A stretch of DNA of 64,000 nucleotides from Streptomyces changanensis (GTDB lineage Bacteria; Actinomycetota; Actinomycetes; Streptomycetales; Streptomycetaceae), in contig NZ_CP102332.1 in assembly GCF_024600715.1 (NCBI RefSeq), forward strand, positions 4,030,001-4,094,000, given 5' to 3'. The notes beneath the pieces were generated by a model, which worked only from the letters and a program-made list of their open reading frames with translations, ran no database searches and was not told the DNA's origin. Position numbers and translations under genes: made by a program. Below, piece after piece: positions 19,836 to 28,232 of the stretch. Positions within the stretch are counted from its first letter, which is position 1, and every line of letters starts with the position of its first letter.

Positions 19836-20040
19836 CCGGGGCGCCGGAGGCCGGACGGTGAGCAGGGCGGCGGCGAGCGGGCCACGGCGGCGGGCGGGAC
19901 GGTGACCGGGGTGCCGGCGAGCGGGCGCCGGCGGCCGGCCGGTGACCGGGGTGCCGGCGGCCGGCTGGCACCGGTCGGGACGACAGTGGCCGGGACGACA
20001 GTGACCGGGGCGACACGGCGGGGCGCCGGGGTGCCGGGGC
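19832..20040. repeat. Degenerate GC repeats between SUKH gene and alr
   Basis: Two exact 19-bp copies of GGTGACCGGGGTGCCGGCG (19901-19919, 19941-19959) plus shorter relatives (19832-19847, 19999-20011), and a doubled CGGGACGACAGTG. No gene is supported here. Confidence 0.6.
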
Positions 20041-20048
20041 GCACCTGA

Positions 20049-20054
20049 GACACT
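20049..20054 (+). promoter_or_regulatory. -10 box of leaderless alr
   Basis: GACACT followed by 7 nt and the alr ATG, with no ribosome site. Confidence 0.4.
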
Positions 20055-20061
20055 GGGCGCG

Positions 20062-21249
20062 ATGAGTGAGACACCGCAGCACACCAGCGCCACCCGCGAG
20101 CCCGAGCGCCCCGACACCCGCGCCCGCGCCGAGATCGACCTCGGTGCGCTGCGCGCCAACGTCCGCGCGCTGCGCGCCCGCGTCGCGCCCGGCGGCGCCG
20201 GGCTCATGGGTGTCGTGAAGGCCGACGCGTACGGCCACGGCGCCGTCCCGTGCGCCCGCGCCGCACTCCAGGCGGGGGCCGCCTGGCTCGGCACCGCCAC
20301 GCCGTACGAGGCGCTCGCGCTGCGCGCCGCGGGCATCGACGCCCCGGTCCTGTGCTGGCTGTGGACGCCCGGCGGGCCCTTCCGCGCGGCGATCGAGGCG
20401 GACGTCGACATCACGGTCAGCGGGCTGTGGGCGCTCGACGAGGTCACCGCGGCGGCGCGGGCCGCCGGGCGCACCGCCCGGGTGCAGCTCAAGGCGGACA
20501 CCGGCCTCGGCCGCAACGGCTGCCTGGCCGCCGACTGGCCGCGCCTCGTCGGGGAGGCCCTGCGGGCGCAGGCCGACGGGCTCGTCCGGGTGACCGGCCT
20601 GTGGTCCCACTTCGCCTGCGCCGACGAGCCGGGCCACCCCTCGGTCGGCGCCCAACTCGCACGGTTCCACGACATGCTGGAGCACGCGGAGAAGGCCGGC
20701 GTCACCCCGGAGGTGCGGCACATGGCCAACTCCCCGGCGACCCTCACCCTCCCCGAGTCGCACTTCGACCTGGTCCGCACCGGCGTGGCGATGTACGGCA
20801 TCTCGCCCGGCCCCGAGATCGGCACGCCCGCCGACTTCGGGCTCCGCCCCGTGATGCGGCTGAGCGCCTCCGTGGCGTCCGTGAAGCAGGCGCCCGCCGG
20901 CCTGGGCGTCAGCTACGGCCACCACCACGTGACCGACGCGGAGACCACCCTCGCCCTCGTCCCGCTCGGGTACGCCGACGGCGTCCCCCGCCACGCCTCG
21001 GGCCGTGGCCCGGTCCTGCTCGGCGGGGCCGTGCGGACCGTCGCGGGGCGGGTCGCGATGGACCAGTTCGTCCTCGACCTGGGCGGCGACACCGTCGAGC
21101 CGGGCGAACGCGCGGTGCTCTTCGGCCCCGGCGACGACGGCGAGCCGACGGCCGAGGACTGGGCGCGCGCGGCCGGGACCATCGCGTACGAGATCGTCAC
21201 CCGCGTCGGCGCACGCGTCCCACGCGTCCACCTCGACGAGCGGGAGTAG
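20062..21249 (+). CDS. alr: Alanine racemase
   Basis: 395 aa. PLP enzyme making D-alanine for peptidoglycan. Lys53 in VVKADAYGHG is the PLP Schiff-base lysine; HFACADEPGHPS and MANSPATL are family segments; the second catalytic Tyr lies in the C-terminal domain around VSYGHHHVT. The short N-terminal tail (residues 1-22) is Streptomyces-like. It begins the alr-hydrolase-tsaE run, with 8 bp to the next gene. Confidence 0.96.
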   Translation: MSETPQHTSATREPERPDTRARAEIDLGALRANVRALRARVAPGGAGLMGVVKADAYGHGAVPCARAALQAGAAWLGTATPYEALALRAAGIDAPVLCWLWTPGGPFRAAIEADVDITVSGLWALDEVTAAARAAGRTARVQLKADTGLGRNGCLAADWPRLVGEALRAQADGLVRVTGLWSHFACADEPGHPSVGAQLARFHDMLEHAEKAGVTPEVRHMANSPATLTLPESHFDLVRTGVAMYGISPGPEIGTPADFGLRPVMRLSASVASVKQAPAGLGVSYGHHHVTDAETTLALVPLGYADGVPRHASGRGPVLLGGAVRTVAGRVAMDQFVLDLGGDTVEPGERAVLFGPGDDGEPTAEDWARAAGTIAYEIVTRVGARVPRVHLDERE

Positions 21250-21257
21250 GGGGAGCC

Positions 21258-22640
21258 GTGGCGGAGACCGGTGCGGGGGCGTTCGCGGTCGGCGGGGCGG
21301 CGGCGGGCGCGGTCGGTGACGTGGTCGGCGGGATGGTCGGCGACACCGTCGGGGCCGTCGCCGGGGCCGCGGCGGGCGGCGCCTGGCGCCGGCGCGCCGG
21401 GTTCGCCGGGGCCGCGCTCGGGGTCGTCGCCGCGACGGCGGCCGCCGGGGTCGCCCTGGAGCGGCTCACGGTCGGACGCGGCGTCCGCCGCGACGCCCGG
21501 CTCGCCCTCGACACGGCCGGCCCGTACGGCGCGCTGCGCGGCACACCCGGCACGGCGTACGCCGACGACGGCACGGCGCTGCGGTACGAGGTCGACGAGG
21601 TCGGCGGGGCGGACGAGGTCGACGGGGACGGCCGGGGCGGCGAGCTCCGCAGGGCGGAGGACCCCGACAGGACCGGTGGGGCTGGTGGAACCGGTGGGGC
21701 CGGCGCGGCCGGGCGGGTGCGCGGGGACGCCGAGGCGCGGGGGAGTGCCATCACCACTCCCGTCACCGTCGTCTTCAGCCACGGCTACTGCCTCAACCAG
21801 GACTCCTGGCACTTCCAGCGGGCCGCGCTGCGCGGCCTGGTCCGCACCGTCCACTGGGACCAGCGCAGCCACGGCCGCTCCGGGCGCGGTGTCGCGCAGG
21901 GCGGCGCCGACGGGACGCCGGTCTCCATGGACCAGCTCGGCCGCGACCTGCGGGCCGTCATCGACGCGGCGGCGCCCGAGGGCCCGCTGGTCCTCGTGGG
22001 CCACTCCATGGGCGGCATGACGATCATGGCGCTGGCCGACCAGTACCCCGATCTCGTGCGGGACCGGGTCGCCGGCGTCGCCTTCGTCGGTACGTCGTCG
22101 GGGCGGCTCGCCGAGGTCACCTTCGGCCTGCCGGTGACCGGGGTGAACGCCGCGCGCCGGATGCTCCCGGGCGTGCTGCGCGCCCTGGGCACCCGGCCGG
22201 AGCTGGTGGAGCGGGGCCGGCGGGCCACCGCCGACCTCTTCGCCGGGGTGGTGCGCCGCTACAGCTTCGGGACGCGGGACGTGGACCCGGCCGTCGCGCG
22301 TTTCGCGGAGCGGATGATCGAGGCGACCCCGATAGACGTGGTCGCCGAGTTCTACCCGGCCTTCGCCGAGCACGACAAGGCGGACGCGCTCGCCGTCCTC
22401 GCCGCCGCGGGCGTCCCGGTGCTGGCGCTGGCGGGCGGGCGCGACATGGTGACGCCCGGCTCCCACACGGAGGCCATCGCCGCCCTGCTGCCGGAGGCCG
22501 AGCTGGTCGTCGTGCCGGACGGCGGGCACCTCGTGATGCTGGAGCACCCGGAGACGGTCACCGAGCACCTCGCCGCGCTGCTCGTACGGGCCGGCGCGCT
22601 GGCCCCGGGGGCGGTGGGGGCGGTCGCCGACAGCGGTTAG
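21258..22640 (+). CDS. Alpha/beta hydrolase with N-terminal glycine zipper segment
   Basis: 460 aa. Residues 1-75 are a Gly/Ala/Val-rich zipper and membrane-like segment (GGAAAGAVGDVVGGMVGDTV, then GFAGAALGVVAATAAAGVAL). A low-complexity Asp/Gly/Ala linker follows to about residue 165. The C-terminal ~290 residues form an alpha/beta-hydrolase domain: oxyanion region FSHGYCLNQDSW, nucleophile GHSMGG, acid GGRDMVTP and His in DGGHLVM. GTG start after GGGGGAGCC, 8 bp from the alr stop. The substrate is unknown; the position beside alr and tsaE is conserved in Streptomyces to my knowledge. Confidence 0.85.
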   Translation: MAETGAGAFAVGGAAAGAVGDVVGGMVGDTVGAVAGAAAGGAWRRRAGFAGAALGVVAATAAAGVALERLTVGRGVRRDARLALDTAGPYGALRGTPGTAYADDGTALRYEVDEVGGADEVDGDGRGGELRRAEDPDRTGGAGGTGGAGAAGRVRGDAEARGSAITTPVTVVFSHGYCLNQDSWHFQRAALRGLVRTVHWDQRSHGRSGRGVAQGGADGTPVSMDQLGRDLRAVIDAAAPEGPLVLVGHSMGGMTIMALADQYPDLVRDRVAGVAFVGTSSGRLAEVTFGLPVTGVNAARRMLPGVLRALGTRPELVERGRRATADLFAGVVRRYSFGTRDVDPAVARFAERMIEATPIDVVAEFYPAFAEHDKADALAVLAAAGVPVLALAGGRDMVTPGSHTEAIAALLPEAELVVVPDGGHLVMLEHPETVTEHLAALLVRAGALAPGAVGAVADSG

Positions 22641-22643
22641 GTT
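22638..22643 (+). promoter_or_regulatory. -10 box of leaderless tsaE
   Basis: TAGGTT, whose first three bases are the stop codon of the hydrolase gene, followed by 6 nt and the tsaE ATG. No Shine-Dalgarno sequence. Confidence 0.5.
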
Positions 22644-22649
22644 GGCGGT

Positions 22650-23213
22650 ATGGAAGCAGCACACACCGAAGCGGCGCACACGGAGGCGTCGCACATGGAA
22701 GCGGCCCACACGGAGACGGCGGGGGTCCCCGTGGCCGCCACAGCCCGACTGACCGTCCACTCGCCCGACGAGATGCAGGAGCTCGGCCGCGCCCTGGCCG
22801 GGCTGCTGCGCCCCGGTGACCTCGTGATGCTCACCGGCGAGCTGGGCGCCGGCAAGACGACCCTGACGCGGGGCCTCGGCGAAGGGCTCGGCGTGCGCGG
22901 CGCGGTCACCTCCCCGACGTTCGTCATCGCCCGCGTCCACCCGTCCCTGGTCGACGGACCCGCCCTCGTGCACGTCGACGCGTACCGGCTGAACGGCGGC
23001 CTGGACGAGATGGAGGACCTGGACCTCGACGTCTCGCTGCCGGACTCGGTGGTCGTCGTGGAGTGGGGCGACGGCAAGGTCGAGGAGCTGACCGACGACC
23101 GGCTGCACGTGGTGATCGACCGGGTCGTCGGCGCGACCGACGACGACCGGCGCGAGGTCACGCTGACCGGCCTCGGGTCGCGCTGGGAGGGCGCGGACCT
23201 CGCGCTGCGCTGA
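22650..23213 (+). CDS. tsaE: tRNA t6A biosynthesis ATPase TsaE
   Basis: 187 aa. TsaE is the ATPase that recycles TsaB-TsaD during N6-threonylcarbamoyladenosine synthesis. Walker A GELGAGKTT spans residues 63-71; VTSPTFVIAR, VHVDAYRL and VVVEWGDG follow. The first 25 residues are an odd near-repeat of AAHTE/SHME units not found in most TsaE proteins; a later start (Met16) is possible, but the -10 box at leaderless spacing supports ATG 22650. Partners tsaB and tsaD lie 1.1 and 2.5 kb downstream. Confidence 0.93.
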   Translation: MEAAHTEAAHTEASHMEAAHTETAGVPVAATARLTVHSPDEMQELGRALAGLLRPGDLVMLTGELGAGKTTLTRGLGEGLGVRGAVTSPTFVIARVHPSLVDGPALVHVDAYRLNGGLDEMEDLDLDVSLPDSVVVVEWGDGKVEELTDDRLHVVIDRVVGATDDDRREVTLTGLGSRWEGADLALR

Positions 23214-23315
23214 CGTCGCGTCACTGTGCGCCCCGACCCGGGGCCGTACTTTCCGACAACTCGTCGGCACATTGTTGCGCCGTACCTCCGAGGCGTGGTC
23301 ACATGGATACCAGCC

Positions 23316-23334
23316 GTTGGTTAGGTCTGCCTAA
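23316..23334 (+). promoter_or_regulatory. Candidate DmdR/IdeR-type iron box
   Basis: GTTGGTTAGGTCTGCCTAA matches about 15 of 19 positions of the IdeR/DmdR1 operator TTAGGTTAGGCTNNCCTAA, and TTAGG-N4-CCTAA is intact. It lies about 37 bp before the small gene at 23371, where it would overlap its promoter. Confidence 0.4.
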
Positions 23335-23370
23335 CTACGCTCGTCCCGCCCGTGGAGCCAGGAGGCAACC

Positions 23371-23610
23371 ATGCCGCAGCAGCAGTCGGAGCGGCCGCAG
23401 CCGTCGGACGTGTCCATGCGTGATCTGCTGGCGTCCTGCGCTGCCGCCGACGCCGTGTCCACGCCGCCGCGCCGTGTCCCCGTCGAGGACACCGCCGACG
23501 ACGCGGCGGCGGGCGAGGCCGACGACGCCGCCGCGGCCCCGGCCGAGGGTGCCGGCGGGGCGGACGGGTCCACCGGGCCCCGGAAACACCAGGCGCCCCG
23601 GGCCGCGTGA
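23371..23610 (+). CDS. Small acidic protein, unknown function
   Basis: 79 aa. Reads PQQQSERPQPSDVSMRDLLASCAAADAVSTPP, then an Asp/Ala/Glu-rich disordered tail. The N-terminal half looks conserved in character (a possible amphipathic helix, SMRDLLASCAAADAV) and the rest low-complexity. A strong AGGAGG sits 5 nt before the ATG, better than most genes here, so translation is likely. No domain recognised. A possible iron box lies upstream. Confidence 0.65.
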   Translation: MPQQQSERPQPSDVSMRDLLASCAAADAVSTPPRRVPVEDTADDAAAGEADDAAAAPAEGAGGADGSTGPRKHQAPRAA

Positions 23611-23643
23611 CCGCGGCGCCGAGGCGCGTCCGGAGAGGGGGGC

Positions 23644-23662
23644 CCGCCCCCGAACGGGGCGG
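23644..23662. terminator. Weak hairpin between convergent genes
   Basis: CCGCCCC / GGGGCGG with a CGAAC loop sits in the 63-bp gap between two convergent genes. Confidence 0.35.
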
Positions 23663-23673
23663 CGGTGGGGACG

Positions 23674-24249
23674 TCAGGGGACGACGACGACCGTGGACTT
23701 GACCGTCGCGACCGTCCACAGCGCGTCGCCGTCGGCGCGCGCCATCCGCACCCCGCCGGTCCTGCGGGACGGGTCGGGGCTGGACATCGAGCCGTCCACG
23801 GCCGCGCTGAAGCCCACGGTCACGCCGTCCACCACGGCGAACCGCACCACGTGCTCGACCTGCACCCCGTCCGAGCCGCGGACCTTTCCGGTCCGGGAGG
23901 TCACCGTGTAGGTGCCGGGCGTCGGGCTGACCGCGCTCGGCATGACCGGGAACGTCCGCAGGACCTTGTCACCGTCGTCGACCAACCAGACCCGCCGGTC
24001 GCCCAGCGCGTACACGACCCGCTCGCCCGACCCGGACCGCGGAGGCAGCGCCAGGGCGTCGGGGGCGGGCTTGCCGGCGGACCCCGGAGCGGCCGGGGCG
24101 GTCGCCGGGGACGGTGACGCGGTGCTCGCGGGCTTCGTGCGGGACCGGAGGTCGGCGGCGCCGGCCGACGCCTGGTAGGCGAGGAAGCCGACCGCCGCGA
24201 GCGCCGCCGCCGTGAGCCCGGCCACGAATCCCGAGCTGCTCCTTGCCAC
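23674..24249 (-). CDS. Membrane-anchored L,D-transpeptidase-like protein lacking the catalytic cysteine
   Basis: 191 aa from GTG 24249 (GAGAGGTGGGG upstream). A short cytoplasmic N-terminus and one transmembrane/signal segment (FVAGLTAAALAAVGFLAYQAS) precede a Ser/Pro/Ala linker and a domain that reads like YkuD: RRVWLVDDGDKVLRTFPVMPS..PTPGTYTVTSRTG, EHVVRFAV..VTVGFSAA, and RRTGGVRMARADGDALWTVATVKSTVVVV. In active enzymes the last motif is SHGCVRM; here Ser-His-Gly-Cys is replaced by Arg-Thr-Gly-Gly, so transpeptidation is not expected. A peptidoglycan-binding or sensing role is inference. Confidence 0.65.
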   Translation of the reverse strand: MARSSSGFVAGLTAAALAAVGFLAYQASAGAADLRSRTKPASTASPSPATAPAAPGSAGKPAPDALALPPRSGSGERVVYALGDRRVWLVDDGDKVLRTFPVMPSAVSPTPGTYTVTSRTGKVRGSDGVQVEHVVRFAVVDGVTVGFSAAVDGSMSSPDPSRRTGGVRMARADGDALWTVATVKSTVVVVP

Positions 24250-24341
24250 GCTGCCCCACCTCTCGTACGACGTATCGGTGTGTGACGGTAGCAGCAGCGC
24301 CGGGCCGGTACCGGGGCGCCGTGCCCGGCCCACGGGCGCCG

Positions 24342-24347
24342 TAGGCT
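24342..24347 (+). promoter_or_regulatory. -10 box of leaderless tsaB
   Basis: TAGGCT, 6 nt, then GTG; no ribosome site. Confidence 0.5.
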
Positions 24348-24353
24348 GTTCGC

Positions 24354-25007
24354 GTGCTGTTGCTCGCCATGGATACCGCCACGCCCGCCGTCACCGTCGC
24401 CCTGCACGACGGGCGGTCCGTCCTCGCCCGGTCCCACCAGGTCGACGCCCGTCGCCACGGGGAGCTGCTGCTCCCCGCCGTCCACCGCGTGCTGGGCGAC
24501 GCGGGCCTCGGCCTCGACGCCGTCACGGACGTCGTCGTGGGGGTCGGGCCCGGCCCGTACACCGGGCTGCGCGTCGGCCTCGTCACGGCCGCCACCTTCG
24601 CCTCCGCGCTCGGCGTCCCCGTCCACGGGCTGTGCACGCTCGACGGGCTCGCGTACGCCTCCGGCATCGAGGAGCCGTTCGTGGTCGCCACGGACGCGCG
24701 CCGCAAGGAGGTCTACTGGGCCCGGTACGACGACTGCCGCACCCGTGTCACCGAGCCGTCCGTCGACCGGCCCGCCGACATCGCCGAGCGGGTGGCCGGA
24801 CTCCCCGCGGTCGGCGCCGGAGCGCGGCTGTACACCGAGGTCTTCCCCGACGCCCGCGACCCCGAGCACCAGTCGGCGGCCGCGCTGGCCGCGCTGGCGG
24901 CCGAGCGGCTCGCGGCGGGGGAGCGGCTGCTGGAGCCGCTGCCCCTGTACCTGCGCCGGCCCGACGCCCAGGTGCCGAAGAACTACAAGGTGGTCACGCC
25001 CCGGTGA
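24354..25007 (+). CDS. tsaB: tRNA t6A biosynthesis protein TsaB
   Basis: 217 aa. Non-catalytic ASKHA-fold partner that dimerises with TsaD. MLLLAMDTATPAVTVALHD forms the first ASKHA strands; the family motif GPGPYTGLRVGL and TDARRKEVYWARY follow. GTG start at leaderless spacing after TAGGCT. The stop overlaps the rimI start (GTGA), forming tsaB-rimI-tsaD, a common actinobacterial arrangement. Confidence 0.95.
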   Translation: MLLLAMDTATPAVTVALHDGRSVLARSHQVDARRHGELLLPAVHRVLGDAGLGLDAVTDVVVGVGPGPYTGLRVGLVTAATFASALGVPVHGLCTLDGLAYASGIEEPFVVATDARRKEVYWARYDDCRTRVTEPSVDRPADIAERVAGLPAVGAGARLYTEVFPDARDPEHQSAAALAALAAERLAAGERLLEPLPLYLRRPDAQVPKNYKVVTPR

Positions 25008-25762
25008 CCGGGCCCGTGCTGCGTGAGATGCGCTGGTGGGACATCGCGCCGGTGCTGGAGCTGGAACGGGAGCTGTTCCCCGACGACGCCTGGTCGGAGG
25101 GGATGTTCTGGTCCGAGCTGGCCCACGCGCGCGGACCGGGTGCCACCCGCCGGTACGTCGTCGCCGAGGACGCGGACAGGCGGATCGCCGGATACGCGGG
25201 CCTCGCGGCGGCGGGCGGACTCGGCGACGTCCAGACCATCGCGGTCGCCCGCGCGCACTGGGGCACCGGCCTCGGCGCCCGGCTGCTGACCGAGCTCCTG
25301 CACCACGCCACCTCCTTCGAGTGCGAGGAGGTACTGCTGGAGGTACGGGTGGACAACACGCGGGCCCAGCGGCTCTACGAGCGCTTCGGCTTCGAGCCGA
25401 TCGGCTTCCGCCGCGGCTACTACCAGCCGGGCAACGTCGACGCGCTGGTGATGCGCCTGGCCCTGCACGACACCGGCGCGGCTCCCGGGGCCCACCCGGC
25501 CACCGAGCCGCCCGGTACGCCGGAGCCGCCGGAGCCGACGCAGACGACGCAGACGCCCGAGGCGTGCGGCACCCCCGGGTCGGCCGGTACCCCCGGGTCG
25601 GCCGGGGTCACTGGGTCGACCGGGGCCACTGGTGCACCCGAACCCACCGAGAGACCCGGTCCCACTGGCCCCACCGGCCCGACAGGCCCCACCGAGACAC
25701 CCGAGACATCCGAGACCACCGAGACCACCGAGACACCTGAGAGCGTTGAGACCCATGGCTGA
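25004..25762 (+). CDS. rimI: Ribosomal protein S18-alanine N-acetyltransferase RimI with long C-terminal tail
   Basis: 252 aa against about 150-165 for ordinary RimI. The GNAT domain covers residues 1-150: [28 protein letters not shown], acetyl-CoA loop [13 protein letters not shown], and [23 protein letters not shown]. The last ~95 residues are low-complexity: Pro/Thr/Glu, then collagen-like Gly-X-Y ([28 protein letters not shown]), then TE repeats. GTG 25004 overlaps the tsaB stop (GTGA); the gene overlaps tsaD by 8 bp. The tail may have grown from DNA repeats; its function is unknown. Confidence 0.9.
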   Translation: MTGPVLREMRWWDIAPVLELERELFPDDAWSEGMFWSELAHARGPGATRRYVVAEDADRRIAGYAGLAAAGGLGDVQTIAVARAHWGTGLGARLLTELLHHATSFECEEVLLEVRVDNTRAQRLYERFGFEPIGFRRGYYQPGNVDALVMRLALHDTGAAPGAHPATEPPGTPEPPEPTQTTQTPEACGTPGSAGTPGSAGVTGSTGATGAPEPTERPGPTGPTGPTGPTETPETSETTETTETPESVETHG

Positions 25763-26864
25763 CGAACCCCTCGTCCTCGGTATCGAGACGTCCTGCGACG
25801 AGACCGGCGTCGGCATCGTCCGCGGTACCACCCTGCTCGCGAACGCCATCGCGTCGAGCGTGGACACGCACGCCCGCTTCGGCGGCGTCGTCCCCGAGAT
25901 CGCCTCCCGCGCGCACCTGGAGGCCATGGTCCCCACCATCGAGCGCGCCCTGAAGGACGCCGGCGTCTCCCCGCGCGACCTCGACGGCATCGCCGTCACG
26001 GCGGGTCCCGGCCTCGCGGGCGCGCTGCTGGTGGGCGTCTCCGCGGCGAAGGCGTACGCCTACGCGCTCGGCAAGCCGCTGTACGGGGTCAACCACCTCG
26101 CCTCGCACATCTGCGTCGACCAGCTGGAGCACGGACCGCTGCCCGAGCCGACGATGGCGCTGCTGGTCAGCGGCGGCCACTCCTCGCTCCTCCTCGCCCC
26201 CGACATCACCGCCGACGTCCGCCCCATGGGCGCGACCATCGACGACGCGGCGGGCGAGGCGTTCGACAAGATCGCCCGCCTGCTGGACCTGGGCTTCCCG
26301 GGCGGCCCGGTCATCGACCGGCTGGCCAAGGAGGGCGACCCGCAGGCCATCGCCTTCCCGCGGGGGCTCACCGGGTCGCGGGACCCCGCGTACGACTTCT
26401 CCTTCTCCGGCCTCAAGACCGCCGTGGCCCGCTGGGTCGAGGCCAAGCGGAAGGCGGGCGAGGAGGTGCCCGTGCGGGACGTCGCCGCCTCCTTCCAGGA
26501 GGCCGTCGTGGACGTCCTGACCCGCAAGGCCGTACGGGCCTGCAAGGACGAGGGCGTCGACCACCTGATGATCGGCGGCGGCGTGGCGGCCAACTCCCGG
26601 CTGCGCGCGCTCGCGCAGGAGCGCTGCGAGCGCGCCGGCATCCGGCTGCGCGTCCCGCGCCCCGGCCTGTGCACCGACAACGGCGCGATGGTGGCGGCGC
26701 TCGGCGCCGAGATGGTCGCCCGCAACCGGCCCGCCTCGGACCTGGAGCTCTCCGCGGACTCCTCGCTGCCGGTGACGGACCCGCACGTCCCGGGCCACCA
26801 CCACGACCATGACCACGACCACGACCACCTGCACGAGATCAGCAAGGAGAACCTCTACTCGTGA
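25755..26864 (+). CDS. tsaD: tRNA N6-adenosine threonylcarbamoyltransferase TsaD
   Basis: 369 aa. Catalyst of t6A37 formation on ANN-decoding tRNAs. [12 protein letters not shown], metal-binding His pair in [29 protein letters not shown] and [11 protein letters not shown] are all present. The extreme C-terminus is a His/Asp run ([14 protein letters not shown]) that could bind metal. ATG 25755 overlaps the rimI end by 8 bp; the stop overlaps the next GTG (GTGA). Confidence 0.96.
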   Translation: MADEPLVLGIETSCDETGVGIVRGTTLLANAIASSVDTHARFGGVVPEIASRAHLEAMVPTIERALKDAGVSPRDLDGIAVTAGPGLAGALLVGVSAAKAYAYALGKPLYGVNHLASHICVDQLEHGPLPEPTMALLVSGGHSSLLLAPDITADVRPMGATIDDAAGEAFDKIARLLDLGFPGGPVIDRLAKEGDPQAIAFPRGLTGSRDPAYDFSFSGLKTAVARWVEAKRKAGEEVPVRDVAASFQEAVVDVLTRKAVRACKDEGVDHLMIGGGVAANSRLRALAQERCERAGIRLRVPRPGLCTDNGAMVAALGAEMVARNRPASDLELSADSSLPVTDPHVPGHHHDHDHDHDHLHEISKENLYS

Positions 26865-27121
26865 CGGTCACCCTGATGTGGGAGGCCCGGGCCGTACCCG
26901 GCCGGGGCGCCGAGCTCCTGGAGTGGGCCCGCGCCCAGCGGCCGGCCGCCCGGCCGCTGCGCCGCGAGACGTTCACGGCGCCGCAGGACCGGGTGCTGGT
27001 CCTGACCTGGTGGGAAACGTCCCCCGGGCTTCCCGGGCCGCCGGAGCTCCCGGAGCCGCCCGCGGAGCTCGTGACCCGCCCGGTCCACCGCTGGCGCTTC
27101 ACCTCGCACGGCGTCGACTAG
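26861..27121 (+). CDS. Small conserved-type protein, unknown function
   Basis: 86 aa. [25 protein letters not shown] ... [10 protein letters not shown] ... [14 protein letters not shown]. The pattern of strand, helix, strand with aromatic residues resembles a short ferredoxin-like (monooxygenase-type) domain, but I cannot assign it. GTG overlaps the tsaD stop (GTGA), so it is translationally coupled to the t6A genes. Confidence 0.65.
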   Translation: MTVTLMWEARAVPGRGAELLEWARAQRPAARPLRRETFTAPQDRVLVLTWWETSPGLPGPPELPEPPAELVTRPVHRWRFTSHGVD

Positions 27122-27212
27122 ACCCCTCGGGGCGCCCCCCTGACCTGTGCCCCTTCGCTCCGTTCCCCCGAACGAGTGAACCGCGGGGGTGTGTTTCCGC
27201 ATCCACTGTCCT

Positions 27213-28124
27213 GTGAACAGGACGACGGTGAAGGTGGCGGTGGCGGCGCTGTCCGCCCTGGTGGCGACGGGGCTCGCGGCGGGCTGTACGACGGGCGGCG
27301 GTGGTGGCGGCGGTTCGGCCGCGCGGCCGGGCCCCGACTGGACGGCCGCCTCCACCCCTGCCCCGTCCGCGCGGGAGAACGGGGCAGGGGCGGGCACCGG
27401 GGGCGGCGAGGCCGGTCCGCCGGACGCGGCGCAGAGGGCCGCCGCGTACCGCAAGTGGGGCCTGGAGCCGCTGCCCGCGCCGCCCGCCGCGCCCGCGGTG
27501 AAGCCGGTCAGGACCGTCCGCACCGGCGCCGAGCGGGTGCCCGTCATCAGCGACGTGCCGACGAAGGACAAGGTCGTCTTCCTCACCATCGACGACGGCG
27601 CCGAGAAGGACCCGAAGTTCGCCGAGATGATGCGGGACCTGGACGTCCCCTTCACGATGTTCCTCACCGACTCGGCGATACGCGCCGACTACGGCTACTT
27701 CAAGCCGCTCGCCGCCCTCGGGAACGGCGTCGCCAACCACACGCTGACCCACCCGAACCTGCGCACCCTCGGGGCCGGGGAGCAGGAGCGCGAGATCTGC
27801 GGTCAGCAGCGGCGGCTCCGGGAGACGTACGGCACGGCCCCGCGGCTCTTCCGCCCGCCCTACGGCAACTGGAACGAGGACACCCGGGCCGCCGCCGGCC
27901 GGTGCGGGGTCGACGCGATCGTCCTGTGGCGCGAGTCCATGCAGATCACCGACATGCAGTACCAGCGCGGCGACCGGAAGCTGCACCCCGGCGACATCGT
28001 CCTCGCCCACTTCCGCGGCCCGGCCGACCTCAAGGGCACGTCCATGACGGAGATGACCGCGAACCTCCTCCGGCGCGTACAGGAGCAGGGCTTCACCGTG
28101 GCGCGCCTGGAGGACTACGTCTGA
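27213..28124 (+). CDS. Polysaccharide deacetylase (NodB-type) lipoprotein, copy 1
   Basis: 303 aa. Lipobox LAAGC with lipid-accepting Cys25; Gly/Ala/Pro linker; NodB domain from about residue 105. Catalytic motifs complete: [11 protein letters not shown] (metal Asp and general-base Asp), HTLTH (metal His pair), RPPYGNWN, and [10 protein letters not shown] (catalytic His). Likely acts on peptidoglycan or another acetylated wall glycan outside the membrane. GTG 27213 gives the best signal peptide; GTG 27189 is an alternative. A paralog lies at 30650. Confidence 0.88.
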   Translation: MNRTTVKVAVAALSALVATGLAAGCTTGGGGGGGSAARPGPDWTAASTPAPSARENGAGAGTGGGEAGPPDAAQRAAAYRKWGLEPLPAPPAAPAVKPVRTVRTGAERVPVISDVPTKDKVVFLTIDDGAEKDPKFAEMMRDLDVPFTMFLTDSAIRADYGYFKPLAALGNGVANHTLTHPNLRTLGAGEQEREICGQQRRLRETYGTAPRLFRPPYGNWNEDTRAAAGRCGVDAIVLWRESMQITDMQYQRGDRKLHPGDIVLAHFRGPADLKGTSMTEMTANLLRRVQEQGFTVARLEDYV

Positions 28125-28232
28125 CCCCCGCCCGCCGCCCGCCGCCCGCCGGCTCCGTCTCGCGGCCGGACGCCGGCCCCGACGGGCCCACTGCCGACCG
28201 GCCGGGCCCGTGACCTGACCTGCTGGGCCAGC

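Noticed and set aside
23063..23911. Plus-strand 282-codon ORF over tsaE end and the convergent gene
   Set aside because: Shadow composition and spans a terminator-like hairpin and two better supported genes.
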